Shown here piece by piece: positions 60,892-64,000 of a DNA stretch of 64,000 nt (positions are counted from its first letter, which is position 1; the number at the start of each line of letters is the position of its first letter). The stretch lies in the NCBI RefSeq assembly GCF_000473165.1, contig NZ_AXBE01000011.1:62001-126000 (forward strand), given 5' to 3'. Position numbers and translations under genes: made by a program. Under the pieces are notes generated by a model, which was not told the origin of the DNA, searched no databases, and was given only the letters and a program-made list of their open reading frames with translations. This DNA is from Leisingera aquimarina DSM 24565. Lineage in GTDB: Bacteria; Pseudomonadota; Alphaproteobacteria; Rhodobacterales; Rhodobacteraceae.

Positions 60892-62166
60892 TCAGATCGC
60901 CTTGAATATCTGGTTGGCGGTAAACGCGGACTGATAGAGCCGCGACATGATGGGGGCCGAGGGAACCGTCGCAAGGTCGGTCATCGGCAAGGGCAGATCG
61001 GCAGAGTCCATGCCGGTCAGAAGCCCCGCCATCGCCTCGCCAAAAATAGTACCGGTGGTGATGCCACGGCCGTTGTAGCCAATCGGCGTGTAGAGGTTCG
61101 CCTCAAGCTGGTGGATGCGCGGAAGATGATCCGGGGTCATCGCAATCTGGCCGTGCCACGCCTCGTCGAACTCGACTGGGCCAAGGTCCGGGAAAATCCG
61201 TGCGATCTGCTTTTTTGCCCAGCGGTGTGACAAACCGCGATCCTTGGTGCCGACCACTTTGCCCATCGAGCCGATCAGCAACCGGTCAAAGGCGTCGCGG
61301 CGCACGTCGAACATGATCTGCCCGGTGTCCCAGACGCCCTGACGGCCCGGCAGGATATAGCTGGCCTCCGGCCCGAGCGGTTTCGTCGCCAGCTGGAAAT
61401 AATGGATCCTGGTGAATGTGCGATTGAGACCGGGCCAAAGATCGTCGGTATAGGCATTGGTGCCCAGCACCACGGATTTGGCCGTCAGCGTGCCGTTGTC
61501 GGTTTCCACCTTCCACAGATCGCCCTCACGGTGCAGCCGGGTCGCCCGCACGCCGGTGCTGATTTTTGCCCCCGCAGCCAGAGCCGCGCGCGCCAGTCCC
61601 CGGCAATAGCCCATCGGATTGATCGTGCCGCACCTGTGGTCGACCAGACCGCCGTGGAAATGCCTTGTACCGATCAATTCGGAGACTTCGTCGCGGCTGA
61701 GCAGGTCCACGGGTTCACCAAGACGCTGCCATTCCGCGTGGCGATCCTGAAGGTCGGCGAACCCACTTGGCCCGTGGGCCGCGTGGATCGTGCCTGTCCG
61801 CGTCACTTCACAGCGGATCTGATGCTTTTCGATCAGCGAAAATACAAGCTCTGGCCCCTGGCCGAACTTCTTGATGAAGCGCGGTCCATAGGTTGGGCCA
61901 AGCGCCTCGCGCACCATGCGCGGCGGCATCCAAAGAGCCGCATTGACCAACCCGACATTGCGCCCGGATCCGCCAAAGCCGATTTGCTCGGCTTCGATGA
62001 CATGGGCCGACAGGCCCTTTTCTGTGCAATGCAATGCCGTCGAAAGGCCGGTGAACCCACCGCCGACAATGGCAACGTCGACCCGCCCATCTGAATCGAG
62101 CGGCGCCGAATAGTCGGATTCAAGGGCCGAGGCGTCCCATAACGAAATGGCTTTGGATGCGGTCAT
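60892..62166 (-). CDS. FAD-dependent amine/D-amino-acid oxidase (DAO family)
   Basis: The 424-residue protein has the FAD motif VDVAIVGGGFTGLSTALH (28-45) and GFGGSGRNVGLVNA, the cofactor-contact site of PuuB/DadA-like enzymes, and the C-terminal GYNGRGITTGTIFGEAM. Likely oxidises an amine or amino acid, producing an imine that the downstream RidA could hydrolyse. First gene of the minus-strand catabolic operon. Confidence 0.9.
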   Translation of the reverse strand: MTASKAISLWDASALESDYSAPLDSDGRVDVAIVGGGFTGLSTALHCTEKGLSAHVIEAEQIGFGGSGRNVGLVNAALWMPPRMVREALGPTYGPRFIKKFGQGPELVFSLIEKHQIRCEVTRTGTIHAAHGPSGFADLQDRHAEWQRLGEPVDLLSRDEVSELIGTRHFHGGLVDHRCGTINPMGYCRGLARAALAAGAKISTGVRATRLHREGDLWKVETDNGTLTAKSVVLGTNAYTDDLWPGLNRTFTRIHYFQLATKPLGPEASYILPGRQGVWDTGQIMFDVRRDAFDRLLIGSMGKVVGTKDRGLSHRWAKKQIARIFPDLGPVEFDEAWHGQIAMTPDHLPRIHQLEANLYTPIGYNGRGITTGTIFGEAMAGLLTGMDSADLPLPMTDLATVPSAPIMSRLYQSAFTANQIFKAI

Positions 62167-62237
62167 GTGGGGTGTCTCCAGTACGAGTAGCTGCGACAGC
62201 TTCGCCTGAAAGGTTGCACGACTCAGGAATGCGTGTC

Positions 62238-62264
62238 AATATACGAAAAGACCGTTCTATATAT
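62238..62264. promoter_or_regulatory. Candidate operator between the catabolic operon and rhodanese gene
   Basis: AATATACGAA and TTCTATATAT flank a 7-base centre (AAGACCG), an AT-rich imperfect dyad in the divergent intergenic region. IclR proteins bind such palindromes and an iclR gene lies next to it. Only pattern and position support it. Confidence 0.35.
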
Positions 62265-62280
62265 CAACACAGGAGAGCCC

Positions 62281-62688
62281 ATGAAACCGCTCAAGATGTC
62301 CTCTGCCAAGATGGTGGAAAACGCACGCGCCCGTATTGAAGAGATCGAATCCACGGATCTCATTTCCATGCTGGACGATCCAAGTGTCGTGGTGGTCGAT
62401 ATCCGCGACGTGCGCGAACGCCAGCGCAGCGGGTATATCCCTGGAAGCTTTCACGCGCCCCGCGGGATGATCGAATTCTGGGTTGACCCGGACAGCCCCT
62501 ATTTCAAGGACATCTTCGCGCAGGAAGACAAGAAATTCGTCTTTCACTGCGCCTCGGGCTGGCGCTCGGCAATCACCACGGCGACGCTGCAGGACATGGG
62601 ATTCGACGCCGCGCACCTGAAAGAGGGCTTTTCCACATGGGAAAAGCACGGCGGCCCAATCGAATTTCCTGAGAAAAAGAGTAAGTAA
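62281..62688 (+). CDS. Rhodanese-domain sulfurtransferase
   Basis: The 135-residue protein starts MKPLKMSSAKMVENARAR (AGGAGA before ATG 62281). Single rhodanese domain with VVVVDIRDVRERQRSGYIPG and the catalytic Cys in FHCASGWRS. It would carry sulfane sulfur as a Cys persulfide. Divergent from the DAO-Hyu operon and only 1 base before the iclR stop codon on the other strand. Confidence 0.9.
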   Translation: MKPLKMSSAKMVENARARIEEIESTDLISMLDDPSVVVVDIRDVRERQRSGYIPGSFHAPRGMIEFWVDPDSPYFKDIFAQEDKKFVFHCASGWRSAITTATLQDMGFDAAHLKEGFSTWEKHGGPIEFPEKKSK

Positions 62689-62689
62689 G

Positions 62690-63475
62690 TCAGCCGCGGC
62701 CCAGCTTCGCAGAGACGGAGCGGGCCGCGTGCGACACAAGCCCGCCATATCTGTCCATACCCCCATCGGGCAGGTTGATGTCGGGCAGGGAAATACCAAG
62801 GGCGGCGACCGGTTCACCGCTTGGCAGTGTGATCGCTGCGCCGAAGCTCAGAATGCGGTCGCGAAACTCGCCGGTGTCATAGGCATAGCCGCGTGCAAGC
62901 GTCGTTTTGATATCAGCCTCAAGCGCGGCGAGGTCTGTCAGCGTTCTGTCAGTATGTTGGGTCAGCGCCCCGCTGATCTTGTCGCGCAACCTGTCATAAT
63001 CCGCGGCCAATATGGCCTTTCCGGTCCCGACACAATGCAGCGGCGCGGTTCCGCCAATGGCATTCCACGACCGGATCGGTTTCTGACTGTCGACCTTGTC
63101 GATGTAGACCACTGAAAGATTTTCCCGCACCGCCAGATAAATAGCCTCGCCAGTCTCTTGCGAAAGGAAGGTCAGTTCGGGCGCGGCAAGGTCCCGCAGA
63201 TTCAGGTTTTCGACCGAGGCGCGCCCAACACGCCACGTTTTCAGCGTCGCGGCATAGGTCTTGTCGGGCAGGTGCTGCACATAGCCCAGCGTCACCAATG
63301 TCTGCAAAAGCCGGAAGGTGTTGGACTTGGTCAGGCCCAATTCTTTCGACAACTCGGTCACACCCTTGCCCTGCAGGGATCCGGCAAGGTTTTCCAGAAT
63401 GGTCAGCCCTTTTGACAAGGTAGAATCGACCTTCGGTTCGCTCGGCGCCTCTGAATTCATACTGTTCCCGATCAT
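62690..63475 (-). CDS. IclR-family transcriptional regulator
   Basis: The 261-residue protein has the N-terminal winged HTH (GVTELSKELGLTKSNTFRLLQTL) and the effector domain with VDSQKPIRSWNAIGGTAPLHCVGTGKAIL. The start at 63475 has AAGGGAT upstream. IclR proteins commonly control the catabolic operon beside them. Faces the rhodanese gene end-to-end. Confidence 0.92.
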   Translation of the reverse strand: MIGNSMNSEAPSEPKVDSTLSKGLTILENLAGSLQGKGVTELSKELGLTKSNTFRLLQTLVTLGYVQHLPDKTYAATLKTWRVGRASVENLNLRDLAAPELTFLSQETGEAIYLAVRENLSVVYIDKVDSQKPIRSWNAIGGTAPLHCVGTGKAILAADYDRLRDKISGALTQHTDRTLTDLAALEADIKTTLARGYAYDTGEFRDRILSFGAAITLPSGEPVAALGISLPDINLPDGGMDRYGGLVSHAARSVSAKLGRG

Positions 63476-63493
63476 TTTATCCCTTGGTATCAG

Positions 63494-64000
63494 TTACAGT
63501 TCAGGTGCGAAAGTCGGTGGGTCATGCGCCTCGACCGGTGGCGGTGCCCCCTCAAAGCGTTTGATCTCTACCAGAGCCGAATGAGCCGCTGGGCTTTGCG
63601 TCAGTTCGGATGTACGCAGATCGTGCGTCAGGACATTGGGGTTGCCGTGGCGATCGCGGGCTTGCGGCGCAGAAAAGTCCGGGTCGTACCAGGCCCCGGT
63701 CCAGAGGAACACGCAGCCCTTCTGGATCTCGTCCGTAACCCGCGCCCCGGCAAGGCAGCGGCCGCGTTCGTTGTACATTTCCACCACATCGCCACCGGAA
63801 ATGCCGCGCTGGCGTGCATCTTCCGGATGGATCAGCACCGGTTCGCGCCCGGCGACCTTCAGGCTCATGGAGTAGGCGCCGTTGTCGAGCTGGCTGTGCA
63901 GCCGTGTCTTGGGTTGGCCGGACAACAGAAACAGCGGAAAATCGCGAGCTTTTCCTTCCGCTTGATCGCGCGGCGGAAACCATGTCGGGTGGCCTTTGCA
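63494..64000 (-). CDS. Molybdopterin oxidoreductase, C-terminal part (runs off right edge)
   Basis: The minus strand from the window edge stays open to the stop at 63494 (168 codons). It contains PLFLLSGQPKTRLHSQLDNG and then HPEDARQRGISGGDVVEMYN, the molybdopterin dinucleotide-binding domain of the TorA/BisC/DmsA group (TMAO, biotin or methionine sulfoxide reductases). The N-terminus and catalytic residues are outside. The KTRLHSQLD pattern favours TorA/BisC. Confidence 0.85.
   Translation of the reverse strand, partial: CKGHPTWFPPRDQAEGKARDFPLFLLSGQPKTRLHSQLDNGAYSMSLKVAGREPVLIHPEDARQRGISGGDVVEMYNERGRCLAGARVTDEIQKGCVFLWTGAWYDPDFSAPQARDRHGNPNVLTHDLRTSELTQSPAAHSALVEIKRFEGAPPPVEAHDPPTFAPEL

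Noticed and set aside
1..64000. CRISPR arrays, tRNA or rRNA genes, riboswitches
   Set aside because: No regular repeat-spacer arrays, no tRNA-like cloverleaf and no rRNA or known riboswitch core was recognised by eye; a covariance search would settle it.

Overview
The window reads as a high-GC alphaproteobacterial replicon, most like a Rhodobacterales (roseobacter-type) plasmid or genomic island. The evidence is the codon and GC style, IS66/IS91/IS110 elements, mer genes of the alphaproteobacterial layout, and a carboxylate/hydantoinase-type catabolic block typical of that group. No rRNA, tRNA or CRISPR array was seen. Taxonomy is inferred, not proven.

Region 1 (1-12.3 kb, almost all minus strand) is a copper and periplasmic thiol-redox island. 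It starts with the N-terminus of a Zn/Cd-type P-ATPase running off the left edge, a lipoprotein and an L,D-transpeptidase. A tightly packed run (10876 down to 2272) follows: multicopper oxidase, beta-propeller protein, DUF411 protein, two mini membrane proteins, cytochrome c, two thioredoxin-like proteins, a Cys-rich and a Met-rich small protein, DsbA-like protein, two SCO-type proteins, PCu(A)C chaperone and CcdA.

Region 2 (11.6-17.5 kb, minus) holds a MerR regulator with mercury-type cysteines, a CcdA-like membrane protein, an uncharacterised exported protein of about 490 residues, a copper-type P-ATPase and another CcdA-like protein. The ATPase and the first CcdA-like gene each carry an in-frame stop codon. 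Two MerR-type operators sit in front of the two transcription units.

Region 3 (17.6-22.8 kb) is an IS66 element whose tnpB is split by a 2.5-kb serine-recombinase element; both halves of tnpB are still readable.

Region 4 (23-29.7 kb, mainly plus) is an extended mercury operon: merR divergent from merT, merP, merF, merA, a merB-like lyase and a CcdA-family gene. In between are several small membrane proteins that each carry a Cys-Cys pair, and a fragment of a second flavin disulfide reductase. A cyclase-domain protein and a BASS/ArsB-type transporter follow.

Region 5 (32.3-50 kb) is mobile and plasmid-like: an IS110 fragment, an IS91-type element with a tyrosine recombinase, a TraD/TrwB coupling protein, a MobF relaxase-helicase, two overlapping tyrosine integrases, a cyclase-TPR protein and a complete IS110 transposase.

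Region 6 (50.6-64 kb) is metabolic: SulP anion transporter, persulfide-dioxygenase-like metallo-beta-lactamase, amino-acid ABC ATPase, RidA, PrpE-like acyl-CoA synthetase, SDR, HyuB, HyuA and a DAO-type flavoprotein on the minus strand. A divergent rhodanese, an IclR regulator and the C-terminus of a molybdopterin oxidoreductase complete it. Together these suggest catabolism of a nitrogenous, possibly sulfur-bearing, compound with disposal of sulfane sulfur.
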